DNA of 64,000 nucleotides from Deltaproteobacteria bacterium (GCA_030694465.1 JAUXYJ010000054.1:416712-480711); one strand, 5' to 3'; shown: positions 45,108 through 58,141, counted from the stretch's first letter. Numbers and translations: made by a program. Notes: generated by a model not told the origin, from the letters alone.

Positions 45108-46010
45108 ATGAATCACCAACGACTCCGCCGGGGTGGGCTCGCTGCGGCCGCGGTTGCGATGGCATTGACCAGCGCCTGCAAGCCCGCAACCCCCGCCCGC
45201 ATGCGGCCACGACACACCTACACGGCGACCGCGCCTGGCGCCCCTGAGCCGGCGCGCGTGACCGCGCTCTCGGATCTCAGCCCCGAGTGGGTCCGCCGCA
45301 CGCAGCTCGCGAACCTATTTGATGGCCGACGGATGCTGGTCCTGCGATTCAACGAAGGCCAATCGTACGCGCCGAGGACGCGCACAAACTCGACCCCATT
45401 CGTGGTTGTGCTCGGAAATCGCTCGGGAAGTCAGGGCGTCGACACCGACCGTGATGGCCTCAGCGACGCCGCCGAAATCGCCATCGGCACCAACCCTAAC
45501 AACGCAGACACCGACGGCGACACCATCCCGGACGGCTTTGAGATTGTCGGGTTGCGCACCCTGGCCACCTCGGCCGACAGCAACGGCAACGGCGTGCCCG
45601 ACAACGTCGAACTCAATTTAGACGACCCCTCAATTTACAACGACGACGACGGCGATGGCTTCTCGAATGCCCAAGAAATCGCGCGATTTGGGACAAATCC
45701 CAGGAGCCTCGACAGCGACGGCGACGGGATCGACGACGACCTTGAATATTACTACGGCACAGCGCTCAACGACCGCGCGAACCCCTCGCGCGACAGCGAC
45801 AACGACGGCTGGCCCGACGAGTTCGAGATGGCCAACAACAGCGACCCAAGTGGAGACAGCTCGCACGACCCTGACGCCGACAACGACGGAGTCCCAGACT
45901 GGCTCGACGAGGACGGCCTGAGCATGGCCGCGGCACGCGGTCGCCCCGCAGCGGCGGTCGCAGCACAACCGATCTGCACCCTCAACTGCGGCTCGGGCGG
46001 GCCCGCCTAG
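45108..46010 (+). CDS. Lipoprotein with thrombospondin type 3 / calcium-binding repeats
   Basis: 300 residues. Lipoprotein signal ending LTSACKP (Cys24). From about residue 105 to 270 it has six to seven Asp-rich loops of the thrombospondin type 3 kind, e.g. VDTDRDGLSDAAEIAIGTNP, ADTDGDTIPDGFE, NDDDGDGFSNAQEIARFGTNP and DSDGDGIDDDLEYY, which bind calcium. The C-terminus has a Cys pair (CTLNCGSGGPA). Likely outer-membrane anchored and surface exposed. Its stop overlaps the end of lnt by four bases, convergent. Confidence 0.88.
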   Translation: MNHQRLRRGGLAAAAVAMALTSACKPATPARMRPRHTYTATAPGAPEPARVTALSDLSPEWVRRTQLANLFDGRRMLVLRFNEGQSYAPRTRTNSTPFVVVLGNRSGSQGVDTDRDGLSDAAEIAIGTNPNNADTDGDTIPDGFEIVGLRTLATSADSNGNGVPDNVELNLDDPSIYNDDDGDGFSNAQEIARFGTNPRSLDSDGDGIDDDLEYYYGTALNDRANPSRDSDNDGWPDEFEMANNSDPSGDSSHDPDADNDGVPDWLDEDGLSMAAARGRPAAAVAAQPICTLNCGSGGPA

Positions 46011-47743
46011 GCTCGCTCGCCCTTGCGACCTCGCAAGATCCACCAGCAAAATCCCAGCAACCACAGCGCACGCACGAGCAAATCGCTGGCGCCCCTGAGC
46101 GCTGCATAGACCGTCCGCCGCGAGTCCACACGCACGCGATCGACCGTGATCTGATGCCGCGGGCCACGCGGGTCGCGCAACCGCGAGGGCATCTGCGCTG
46201 CCGCCGCGCCTCCAACGACACCGTGGATTTCTCCCGTCGGAGAGGTAAATCCGGTGACGCCTGCGTTGCTCGATCGCGCGATCCCCACGCGTGACTCCAC
46301 CGCGCGAAACACGTTAAACCGAAACGCGCGCACGCTGTCATCGCGGTGCTTGGCCCACCCGTCGTCGGCCACATTGATCCAAAAGTCCGGGCGGTTTTCT
46401 GCACGAATGGACTGCAAATTCGCAAACGAAGCGTACTCGGTCTCGAAGCAAATGGGCGCGGCGAAGCGCCACTGTCCTAGGGCAAACAGCGTCGCGTCCG
46501 TCCCCGCGACAATCGAGCCCGGCCACTCGGGATTCGCAGCCTGTGCCTGCGCAAAGAGCGCACGCAGCGGTCGCAGCGGTGCTGCCGTCGCGTCTTCAAA
46601 GGGCAAGCGCTCATAGATCGGAAACGGCTCTGTTTTGTCATGCCGAACGATCACCGAGCCCTCCTCGGGACGCACCCAATAGACCGAGTTTGTACGGCGC
46701 CACACGCCCTCGCGCTGTACACGCCCTGGCCCACCGACAAGCATCGGCACGCCCGCGCGGCGCACGTGCTGCTGCACCCACGGCAATCGCACCCGCCCTC
46801 GCGCAAGCTCACTCTGCAGCGCGGCCCGTCTCACGTCCGCTTCGAGTGAGCCCTGCGGCAGCGCGCGTCTTTGCGTCTCCTGGGACAACGACTCTGCCTG
46901 AAGAAAACCAGGATCAATCACACCATCGAGCACGCTCTCGGGCCATACAATCACCTCTGGCAAGACCCCCTGCGCGAGCGCCGCGTGCGTGCGCTGCGCC
47001 ATCCCACGCAGGTTCTGGTGTTGCCCAAAGTTGCGATCTTCGGCACCGGCAAACTCGCTGTGGATCAACAGCACACGCGGCCCCTCGCGCACGGTGTGCT
47101 TGGCTTGCTGCAGCCGCCACACGCCATAGAGCCCTACAAAGAGCCACACGCACAGAGCGACTGTGATTTCGCTGCGCATTCGCGCCGGGCGAGGGCGCCA
47201 GGTCGGGTGCGCACGGTGTAGTACCAACGCCGCAAGCGCGCCTCCGCTGCACGCAAGCGCCATCGAGAGCAGCGGCATCCCGCCCAGGTCACAGATCTGG
47301 ATCGCCCAGAGCTGCGCGTACATCCCTTCGGCCATCCAGTGCCACGGTGGGATGATCCCCAGCGAGCGCACCAGCTCGCCCCCTGCCCACAGCACCGGGA
47401 GCAACAGCGCCAGCGGCACCGACGAGCGCTTCACGATCGCGCGCACGATCGCCGCGGTGACGAGCAAGCTCAGCCCAAATCCAAGCTGAATCAGCGGCTC
47501 GGCCAGCCAGCTCATCTCGGCGATCACCCGATGCATCGCCGCGTACCCCGGCGCGAGCGAGAGCGCTCCCAGCAGCGCACCCCAGCGCGGAGCCACGAAC
47601 ACCACCATCGCCCAGAGCCCCACCACCACGAAGGACAGCGGCCACGCACGCTCAACCGACTGCGATGCATACAGCGCACACGGCGCAGAGACCGCAGCAA
47701 TCACCGTGACCACCCAGCGTCTTGTCGTCAAACTCATCGCCAA
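46007..47743 (-). CDS. lnt: Apolipoprotein N-acyltransferase
   Basis: 578 residues. N-terminal half contains about seven TM helices, then a nitrilase-fold periplasmic domain. The E-K-C triad is present: Glu269 in VIVWPESVL, Lys370 in VRHDKTEPFP, and Cys432 in APICFETEY. GGELVRSLG and PPWHWMAEG also match the family. It adds the third acyl chain to lipoproteins, fitting the many lipoproteins in the window. Ends within four bases of the convergent calcium-repeat lipoprotein. Confidence 0.94.
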   Translation of the reverse strand: MAMSLTTRRWVVTVIAAVSAPCALYASQSVERAWPLSFVVVGLWAMVVFVAPRWGALLGALSLAPGYAAMHRVIAEMSWLAEPLIQLGFGLSLLVTAAIVRAIVKRSSVPLALLLPVLWAGGELVRSLGIIPPWHWMAEGMYAQLWAIQICDLGGMPLLSMALACSGGALAALVLHRAHPTWRPRPARMRSEITVALCVWLFVGLYGVWRLQQAKHTVREGPRVLLIHSEFAGAEDRNFGQHQNLRGMAQRTHAALAQGVLPEVIVWPESVLDGVIDPGFLQAESLSQETQRRALPQGSLEADVRRAALQSELARGRVRLPWVQQHVRRAGVPMLVGGPGRVQREGVWRRTNSVYWVRPEEGSVIVRHDKTEPFPIYERLPFEDATAAPLRPLRALFAQAQAANPEWPGSIVAGTDATLFALGQWRFAAPICFETEYASFANLQSIRAENRPDFWINVADDGWAKHRDDSVRAFRFNVFRAVESRVGIARSSNAGVTGFTSPTGEIHGVVGGAAAAQMPSRLRDPRGPRHQITVDRVRVDSRRTVYAALRGASDLLVRALWLLGFCWWILRGRKGERA

Positions 47744-47838
47744 TGAGGCCCTCGATGGCCAACCCTACTTTGCATCATGACCATGGCCTCGCAGCGTCCG
47801 TGGAGCACCTCGATCGCTCACTGACCTAGTCCAACATC

Positions 47839-48510
47839 GTGCATTTCACCAGACAAAAGACAATGCTTCGTCGCGCTCGAGTGCCCGTCACCACGCTGCT
47901 CTTTGTGCTCTCGCTCGCGTTCGCGCACTGGCTCGATGTGCGGACGCGTGTACGCACGGGGCTGGGGTTCGAGCCGCTGCCCGGCCGCTTTGTCTTCGAT
48001 GGCGAGAGCCCCACACTGGTGCAGTCGCTTGGCTACGCTTGGATTCACGTCGACAGCGCGCACCTCACGTCCAACGTCGTGACCCTCGCGCTCTTTGGAA
48101 CGCTCGCCGAGCAGCGAGCGCCACACGGACGCTTCGCGATGTTTCTCTTGCTCTCATGCGTCGCTGTTTCGCGAGGATTTCACCTCGTCGATGCGCGTGA
48201 CCTCTACGGCGCGTCCGGCGTCGCTGCATCAGTCGTGGCGTTCACTGCGATCTACACGCTCAGCCAACGCGATCGCTCGGCGGTGACTCGTGCGTTAGTG
48301 CTCGCACTTTCGCTCGCGTACGTGGCGTTTACCGAACTAAAACCGCTCGCCGATGGCCTCGCAAACCCTGGCTGGATCCCACACTGCGTGGGCTACGCGT
48401 TTGGCACGACGGTGGGTCTGTGCGCGGTGATGGCGCGCTATTTTCGAATGCGTTTTCGCGCGCAAAAATCGATTCTGTCGGCCTCAGAGATCACTACGCC
48501 GGCACCGTAA
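47839..48510 (+). CDS. Rhomboid-type intramembrane serine protease
   Basis: 223 residues, start GTG at 47839 or ATG at 47863. Six hydrophobic helices. Rhomboid hallmarks: YAWIHVDSAHLTSNVVTL (loop and helix 2 His and Asn), YGASGVAASV (GxSG with Ser126), and IPHCVGYAFG with His182 as catalytic partner. It cleaves single-pass membrane substrates. Divergent from lnt with a 95-bp gap. Confidence 0.88.
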   Translation: MHFTRQKTMLRRARVPVTTLLFVLSLAFAHWLDVRTRVRTGLGFEPLPGRFVFDGESPTLVQSLGYAWIHVDSAHLTSNVVTLALFGTLAEQRAPHGRFAMFLLLSCVAVSRGFHLVDARDLYGASGVAASVVAFTAIYTLSQRDRSAVTRALVLALSLAYVAFTELKPLADGLANPGWIPHCVGYAFGTTVGLCAVMARYFRMRFRAQKSILSASEITTPAP

Positions 48511-48561
48511 TCGAGAGAATTTTGCAGTGCCCACCATGGGAGTGCTAGGACCTCCGCTGCC

Positions 48562-49437
48562 ATGACAAACCCTCGCGCTCAGATCGCGGTGTACAAACAC
48601 GCGATGGCCGCCGGGCTCGTGGCGATTCTCTCGGCAGCGTCGAGTGTCTCGCACGCGCAGCGCCCCGCGGCTCGTTCACACGGGACCACTGCGCAAGCTC
48701 GCAACACGGGCCACGCGTCATCGGGCTCGCGTGGGGCAGGGCGCACGAGCGCGCTTGCAGGAGTGCATCCTCCGACGCGACCTGGCGACCCGGAGCGCTT
48801 GGACATCTCGGGCTTCGCAGGAGCGTATTTTTACCGCCCCGCGGGGCGCGGAAACCAGCGCGTGCTGGTGTACCTACACTCACGTGGCGCAGACCCACGC
48901 GAGGCTTGTCGCACGTGGCACCAGAGCACACCGCGCTTTGGTTGGATGGTCTGTCCCATCGGTCCGCACAACCACGAGCGCGGCGGATCGCACCGTCAGT
49001 GGCGCAACGACGCGGGCTATGCACGCAGAGAGTCCATCGCGGCGATTGAGCGTTTGGGTACTCTTTTTCCACGTAGAGTGCGACGCCATGACAACGTCCT
49101 GATGGGCTTCAGCGAGGGCGCGTTCGTCGCGATGAACGTCGGGCTCCAAGAGCCAGAGACGTTTCCGCGCTGGCTCATTGTGGCCTCGCACGATGGCTAC
49201 ATCGATGGCGAACGACAGCGCATCGAGAGACTCCGCGCGTCCAACCCGCGCATCTATCTCATCACGGGTCGGCACGACGAGATCTACCATCACTCGGAGC
49301 TAACCGAGGCCATGCTGGTCCGCGCGTTTGGCCGCCGTCGCGTGAAGTTTCGCACGCTTGACCACGCCGGCCATGAGCTCCCCCCAGAGTTTGTTCCGGT
49401 CACGCGCCGCGCGCTGCTTTGGCTCACAGCGTCGTAG
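48562..49437 (+). CDS. Secreted alpha/beta hydrolase
   Basis: 291 residues. Signal peptide to about residue 33 (SVSHAQ). A Ser/Gly/Arg/Pro-rich linker precedes the hydrolase core: VLVYLHSRGADP, DNVLMGFSEGAF (GFSEG with nucleophilic Ser), ITGRHDEIYHH (acid) and LDHAGHELPPEF (His). The arrangement matches dienelactone-hydrolase or PHB-depolymerase-like esterases. Substrate unknown. Confidence 0.82.
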   Translation: MTNPRAQIAVYKHAMAAGLVAILSAASSVSHAQRPAARSHGTTAQARNTGHASSGSRGAGRTSALAGVHPPTRPGDPERLDISGFAGAYFYRPAGRGNQRVLVYLHSRGADPREACRTWHQSTPRFGWMVCPIGPHNHERGGSHRQWRNDAGYARRESIAAIERLGTLFPRRVRRHDNVLMGFSEGAFVAMNVGLQEPETFPRWLIVASHDGYIDGERQRIERLRASNPRIYLITGRHDEIYHHSELTEAMLVRAFGRRRVKFRTLDHAGHELPPEFVPVTRRALLWLTAS

Positions 49438-49506
49438 CGCGAGGGCAGATTCACCCACAAACGAGACACTTTCGTCAACGTTCGCACGCTGTGTGAAGGC
49501 TTCGGC

Positions 49507-49534
49507 TTGACAGGGGGGGCTTGGTCGATAGAGT
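49507..49534 (+). promoter_or_regulatory. Sigma-70-like promoter for tig, with a seven-G spacer tract
   Basis: TTGACA at 49507-49512, 16-base spacer beginning with seven G residues, and TAGAGT at 49529-49534. The ATG of tig lies 35 bases further on. Confidence 0.5.
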
Positions 49535-49568
49535 CCCGCGCTCCAAACCCCTGGAGGCTCCCTTTTCT

Positions 49569-50861
49569 ATGCAAACGTCTGTGTCGCGTCTTTCTCCCGT
49601 TGAAGTTGAGTTGAAGGTCGAGCTCCCAAAGGACAAGATCCAATCGGCTCTTGCCAAGGCCTACGCCGAGCTCAGCAAGAGTGCGCAAGTTCGTGGTTTT
49701 CGTAAGGGGAAAGTACCGCTCGCGATCTTGAAGCAGTACTACGGCGCGCGCGTCGCGACCGACGTCGCATCGCGGCTCGTCGACGAATCGCTCCCGCAAG
49801 CGATGGTCGCCGAGAAGCTCGACCCGGTGGTGCAGCCCTCGCTCACCAAGATCGATCCGCTCGAAGAGAGCGCCGCGTGGTCGTTTACCGCGAAGCTCGA
49901 AGTGCGCCCCGAAGTGACCGAGATCGTCCTCGAAGGCATCAAGCTCGAGCGCAAGATTTGGACGGTCACCGACGAGGACGTAAACAAGCGTCTCGAAGTA
50001 ATCCGCCAGAAAAATAGCACGCTCCGCACTCCCGAGCCCGCTCGCGGAGCCATCGCAGGGGACCAAGCGACGATCGACTACGACGTGGCCATCGAAGGCG
50101 AAAACCGCGATGACCTCAAGCAGCGCAACCGCACGGTCGAAGTGGGCAAGGGTCGCTTGCTCGAAGAGCTCGACGCGGCGCTCATTGGCCTGGCTCTGAA
50201 CGAAGCAAAGCCTGTCGAAGTGACCTTTGGTGAGGCTCACCCACGCGAAGATCTTCGCAACAAGAAGGCCACGCTCACCGTGACGCTCAAAGAGCTCCGT
50301 GAGACTGTGCTCCCCACGCTGGACGACGAGCTCGCCAAGGACGAGGGCAGCGAGTCCCTTGAGGCTCTCAAAGCCAAAATCCGCGGCGAAGTCGAAAAAG
50401 AAGCCAAGGATCGCAGCGAACACGAGCTCCGCGAGGCCGCGATCAACGCGCTCGTCGAGAAGAACCCCATCGCTGTGCCGCCCACGCTCGTGAAAAACGC
50501 CGTCGGGATCGTGGCGCGCGAGATGGTTCAATACGCACGCATCCGCAACGAGGCGTTTGACGCCGAGGCCATTGTGAAGGACGCAACCGAGCAAGCCGAG
50601 TCACGCGTCCGTGCAGGACTTTTGCTAGCCGAAATGGCGCGCGCCAACACCTTGACCGTCACCGACGCAGACCTCGAGACCCGTCTCGAAGAGATGTCCA
50701 AAGAGACCGGCAAAGCGGTCGCACGACTGCGCGCAGAGCACCGTGACAACGAGAAGCGCCAGGCCCTTGCCAACGCGGTCCTCGAGGACAAGGTGCTCAG
50801 CCTTCTCATTTCGAAGATCGAAGTCACCGAAGTCGCAGCGACCGAGCCCCTCGAGGGCTGA
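49569..50861 (+). CDS. tig: Trigger factor
   Basis: 430 residues from the ATG at 49569; GGAGG is 11 bases upstream. N-terminal ribosome-docking domain has the GFRKGKVP signature, then a PPIase domain at about 150-245 (ARGAIAGDQATIDYDVAI, LIGLALNEAKPVEVTFGE) and a long helical C-domain. It folds nascent chains at the ribosome exit. Leads the tig-clpP-clpX series, the usual bacterial order. Confidence 0.95.
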   Translation: MQTSVSRLSPVEVELKVELPKDKIQSALAKAYAELSKSAQVRGFRKGKVPLAILKQYYGARVATDVASRLVDESLPQAMVAEKLDPVVQPSLTKIDPLEESAAWSFTAKLEVRPEVTEIVLEGIKLERKIWTVTDEDVNKRLEVIRQKNSTLRTPEPARGAIAGDQATIDYDVAIEGENRDDLKQRNRTVEVGKGRLLEELDAALIGLALNEAKPVEVTFGEAHPREDLRNKKATLTVTLKELRETVLPTLDDELAKDEGSESLEALKAKIRGEVEKEAKDRSEHELREAAINALVEKNPIAVPPTLVKNAVGIVAREMVQYARIRNEAFDAEAIVKDATEQAESRVRAGLLLAEMARANTLTVTDADLETRLEEMSKETGKAVARLRAEHRDNEKRQALANAVLEDKVLSLLISKIEVTEVAATEPLEG

Positions 50862-50978
50862 TCGTTTCTGCGCTTCGGCGCCTCGGTGCACACAAACTTC
50901 TCCCTACACACTCCAGCTTCAAACACCCCCCGATCGCGGCGCAATGCGCCCGATGGGTGCGACAAAGAGGACCACACG

Positions 50979-51608
50979 ATGACTGATTTTCCGGCGAGCA
51001 ACTTCATCCCGTACCCACAGGTGATCGAGACCACGCATCGCGGCGAGCGCTCGTGGGACATCTTCTCGCGGCTTCTCAAAGACCGGATCGTGTTCTTGGG
51101 TACCGAGATCAACGACGATGTGGCCAACATCATCATCGCGCAGCTCTTGTACCTAGAGAGCGAAGATCCCGACAAAGAGATCATGCTCTACATCAACAGC
51201 CCCGGCGGAGTGATCTCGTCGGGCCTCGCGATCTACGACACCATGCAGTACATCCGCTGCCCAATCAGCACGCTCTGCCTGGGATTCGCCGCGTCGATGG
51301 CCTCGGTTCTCCTGTGCGCAGGGACCACGGGCCGTCGCTTCGCGCTCCCCAACGCGCGCGTGATGATCCACCAGCCCCTCGGTGGTGCGCGGGGTCAAGC
51401 CTCGGACATCGAGATTCAGGCCCGCGAAATCGGACGCCTGCGTCACCTGCTCAACGAGATCTACAATCGTCACACAGGCCAGACGGTCGACAAGATCAAA
51501 GCAGACACCGAGCGCGACAACTACATGGATGCCAGCGACGCCAAGGCCTATGGGCTCATTGACGACGTGTTGAGCTACCGCAAAGAGATCAAGACACCCA
51601 CGCGCTAG
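50979..51608 (+). CDS. clpP: ATP-dependent Clp protease proteolytic subunit
   Basis: 209 residues from the ATG at 50979 (AAGAGG upstream). Catalytic triad Ser106 (GFAASMAS), His131 (VMIHQP) and Asp180 (ERDNYMD). [17 protein letters not shown] and [17 protein letters not shown] are diagnostic. Assembles into a tetradecamer with ClpX. Likely co-transcribed with tig (117-bp gap). Confidence 0.96.
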   Translation: MTDFPASNFIPYPQVIETTHRGERSWDIFSRLLKDRIVFLGTEINDDVANIIIAQLLYLESEDPDKEIMLYINSPGGVISSGLAIYDTMQYIRCPISTLCLGFAASMASVLLCAGTTGRRFALPNARVMIHQPLGGARGQASDIEIQAREIGRLRHLLNEIYNRHTGQTVDKIKADTERDNYMDASDAKAYGLIDDVLSYRKEIKTPTR

Positions 51609-51991
51609 CGCGGACTTCGGCCGGGGGCGGCATAGGGTGGAGAGACAGCGATTGGGGGCGATCGTCGTGCGGTCCGAGCGGCTCGCGCGCTCGCGAGCTC
51701 TTGCGCTCGCAAGCACACGCTCACGATCTCAGTGAACAATCGCATGAGCGCGTGAATGTCAAAATCACATCGGCCACGCATTAGTGCATTTGACCCTGCG
51801 ATTTCACTGAGATTATTGCTGAAAGTACAACGCGCGCCGAACGTGCGCGATGCTTGCCGTTCGAGACTGTGGCGACTAGACTGCGCTCACTCTCGTATCG
51901 TGCATTGGTCGGCTGCAGCGCTTCTCCCTACAGGTTTGCAGCACCACCCAAGGCATAGAATTTCTAAGTATTCTCATTCTTGGAGCATTCG
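51609..51991. other. 383-bp gap between clpP and clpX
   Basis: No convincing gene. A long imperfect inverted repeat occurs at 51726-51813 and several short stem sequences lie in its loop. May contain a clpX promoter or a structured leader. Confidence 0.5.
51726..51813. promoter_or_regulatory. Long inverted repeat in the clpP-clpX gap
   Basis: Arms ATCTCAGTG...AATCGC (51726-51743) and GCGATT...CACTGAGAT (51798-51813) pair over 15 bases with a small internal loop, separated by 54 bases that contain further short inverted pairs (GTCAAA with TTTGAC). No T-tract follows directly. Could be a terminator after clpP, a structured RNA leader for clpX, or a protein-binding element. Confidence 0.45.
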
Positions 51992-53260
<1,269 letters not shown>

Positions 53261-53269
53261 GGGGATCCT

Positions 53270-53279
53270 GGGGGGGGGG
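53270..53279. repeat. Ten-G homopolymer upstream of the ceramidase-like gene
   Basis: A run of ten G lies 64 bases before the start of the next gene, in the short gap after clpX. Homopolymers of this length can change length during replication and alter promoter spacing. Confidence 0.55.
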
Positions 53280-53342
53280 CCGACGCCCAATCGAACATCT
53301 TGCAGCGAGTGACCACGCGTGTTGCGGTACCTTCGCTTCACC

Positions 53343-55139
53343 ATGCGATCCCACTTCTGCTCGGTCTGCGTCGCGCTGGTCGTGATCGCGTGTAGCCCCT
53401 CAACACCCCTGCCGATGGACAGCGGGTTCGTGGACACGGGCGACACGATCGCCAGTGATTCTGCTGTCGAAAGCGGCACCACGAGTGACCCAGACGCAGG
53501 ACGCGACGCGGGCGGCGACGTCGCCGCTTTTGTGCGGTACACGGGTCCGGACGACTATTGCCCTGGTAGCGCGCACTGCGCCACCGAAGGCGACGGAGTG
53601 CTCTACGTGGGCGCCGCGCGCGAGCTCATCAACCCAACGCTGGTGGAGAGCGCCTGGACCGACAGCAACAACAATGGGCTCTATGAGAGCGGCGAGCCCT
53701 TCGTGGATCTCAACGGCAACGGGCTCTTTGACGCGACATGGATCGCGGGGTTCTCTTCGTCGAGACCAGCGACAGGGATGCACGATGACCTCGAAGCGCG
53801 CGCCCTCGCGCTCCGCTCTGGAGACACCCTCGTCGCGGTGGTCTCGCTCGACATCGTGGGGTTATTTCGTGACGATATCGAGCGAATTCGCTCACATTCT
53901 TCGCTTCAGGAGCTTGGCATCGACCACGTCATTGTGGCCTCGACCCACCTGCACGAGGGCGTAGACACGGTCGGTCTCTGGGGACGCAGCGCGACCGAAT
54001 CGGGAGTCAACCGCACCTACCAAACCCTGGTCGTCGAGCGCGCCGCCCGCGCAGTGCGCTCTGCCGTCCTTGCCGCGCGACAACCCAACGCGCGCGCGCT
54101 GATCAGGGTGGCACAGACCCCAACAGCCAACGCGATGATGGACACACGAGACTATGTCTCGGACACGCGAGACCCAGTGATCTTCGACCCTACCTTGACC
54201 CTCGTGCAGTTTGTCCGCGACGACGCCTCGCGCGAGACCATCGCGACATGGGTCAACTGGGCCGCGCATCCCGAGTACACTGGCTCGCGTAACAACTTAC
54301 TCAGCGCGGACTATGTTCACACCCTGCGAGAGACGCTTGAGCGGGGCGATACGGGCCTTGGGCTCGCGGGGGTGGGTGGGACTACTGTCTTTGTTAACGG
54401 CGCCCTGGGAGGGCAGGTAGGGCCCGGCGATGCGGCACCGCTGGGCAGAGACAACATGCCCGTGCGGATGGGTGGGTTTGCAAAGGCTGAGGCCTGTGGG
54501 CTGCGGGTCGCGCAGCTGGGTCTCGAGGCGCTCGAGACTGCGCGCCGAGGCGACAACGAGGGGCTTGTGGTGGGGCCCACGCCCGTGCGCTATCGCACCG
54601 CGAGGACGTACGCGAGGGTGACCAATCGACTGTACTGGCTGGGGTTTCAGTTTCGGGTGCTCGCGCGCGAACTCACGAATTTTAACCGCAATTATCCACC
54701 TGGAATGAGCAATGTGCCCTGGGTTGAGTCTCGCGTGAGCTACCTGCAGGTAGGGCCCGTCGCGACGATCACCGCGCCTGGAGAGCTGCACCCCGAATTG
54801 TGGATCGGCAGCGCGGACATGCGCTGGAGCTGGGGGCAACCGAGGGTGACCGAGACTGAGAATCCCCCGGATTTTGGTAGGGCCCCGCCGCCGCCGTACC
54901 TCCGCGATGACATGCTCGCCAACCCCGAGGTCCGCTACGCGTTTGTCTCGGGACTGGCCCAAGATTTTCTCGGGTACATCGTCGCCGACTGGAACTTCGC
55001 CCTCCACCCCACGAGCCCCTATCTCTCTCGCGCCGCGGGCCATCACTACGAAGAGACCAACTCGATCGGCCCCGATTCGCAAGAGCATCTGTTTGGCCCC
55101 ATGGTCTCGCTCGCACGCTGGCGTGCACCAGCGCGTTAG
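53343..55139 (+). CDS. Lipoprotein with neutral ceramidase-like domain
   Basis: 598 residues from the ATG at 53343. Lipoprotein signal (LVVIACSPS, Cys17), then an Asp/Gly/Ser-rich linker. The rest follows the N-terminal fold of neutral/alkaline non-lysosomal ceramidases: LYVGAARELINPTLVES, HDDLEARALALRSGDTLV, VASTHLHEGVDTVGLWG (metal-ligand region), TWVNWAAHPEYTG and VFVNGALGGQVGPG. Two Asn/Asp-rich loops near residue 90 (DSNNNGLYESGE, DLNGNGLFD) look calcium-binding. It would act on a ceramide-like or N-acyl lipid outside the cytoplasm. Placed between clpX and lon, separate from normal Clp/Lon context. Confidence 0.8.
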   Translation: MRSHFCSVCVALVVIACSPSTPLPMDSGFVDTGDTIASDSAVESGTTSDPDAGRDAGGDVAAFVRYTGPDDYCPGSAHCATEGDGVLYVGAARELINPTLVESAWTDSNNNGLYESGEPFVDLNGNGLFDATWIAGFSSSRPATGMHDDLEARALALRSGDTLVAVVSLDIVGLFRDDIERIRSHSSLQELGIDHVIVASTHLHEGVDTVGLWGRSATESGVNRTYQTLVVERAARAVRSAVLAARQPNARALIRVAQTPTANAMMDTRDYVSDTRDPVIFDPTLTLVQFVRDDASRETIATWVNWAAHPEYTGSRNNLLSADYVHTLRETLERGDTGLGLAGVGGTTVFVNGALGGQVGPGDAAPLGRDNMPVRMGGFAKAEACGLRVAQLGLEALETARRGDNEGLVVGPTPVRYRTARTYARVTNRLYWLGFQFRVLARELTNFNRNYPPGMSNVPWVESRVSYLQVGPVATITAPGELHPELWIGSADMRWSWGQPRVTETENPPDFGRAPPPPYLRDDMLANPEVRYAFVSGLAQDFLGYIVADWNFALHPTSPYLSRAAGHHYEETNSIGPDSQEHLFGPMVSLARWRAPAR

Positions 55140-55593
55140 ACCTCGCGACGCAAGTTCGTCGCAAATTCGCGCTCGATTGCGAGAGCACGCTAAGGCCCTC
55201 AGCATCGCCATGACGCTCTACGCGCTCGATTGGTCCGATGACACATCAGGACAGCCTCAAGGCCCCCTGCAATGGGAGCCCACACCTGTGCTGTTGTCAT
55301 CGAAGATTCAACGCGTTGGTGCGACAGATGGCTGCACTCGTGCACTGAGAGCGCTGACGCTTCGACGATATTACTCTGCAAATTTGCAGACAAAATCGCC
55401 CATGCATCGTCGCTCATGGCCCCACAACGCGTGGGGACCTGGCAGCGCGTGTGCATGCCAAATGTCGCTGAGCGCGAGGCCCCCGCCGCAGTGATTGACT
55501 AGGCATACGCACACAGCAGCCGCTCGGCTCGGTGCGTGAGAAGGCATTGGACGATCACGCGGCAAGGCACTACACCGCACGGCTTAGAGACTC
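55140..55593. other. 454-bp gap upstream of lon
   Basis: No gene seen. Contains two 6-bp-stem hairpins (55145-55162, GCGACG/CGTCGC; 55420-55436, CCCCAC/GTGGGG) and a 16-base palindrome. The first hairpin could terminate the ceramidase-like gene; the palindrome could control lon. Confidence 0.5.
55375..55390. promoter_or_regulatory. 16-bp perfect palindrome in lon upstream region
   Basis: TCTGCAAATTTGCAGA reads the same on both strands. About 204 bases before the lon start. A plausible dimeric repressor site for a stress-controlled lon. Confidence 0.45.
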
Positions 55594-58059
<2,466 letters not shown>

Positions 58060-58096
58060 GCGCCCTGCGCTCGCGCCCAACGCGTGAGATTCACGG

Positions 58097-58124
58097 TTGT
58101 TCTTGCCGCACGCTGTGTTACAAA
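58097..58124 (+). promoter_or_regulatory. Promoter for tRNA-Val
   Basis: TTGTTC at 58097-58102 and TACAAA at 58119-58124 are separated by 16 bases and lie 17 bases before the tRNA. Confidence 0.5.
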
Positions 58125-58141
58125 CCCGCGTCCTCGCGAGA

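Noticed and set aside
55199..55456. Minus-strand open frame of 85 residues upstream of lon
   Set aside because: No recognisable protein features; overlaps a palindrome and hairpin, more likely non-coding.
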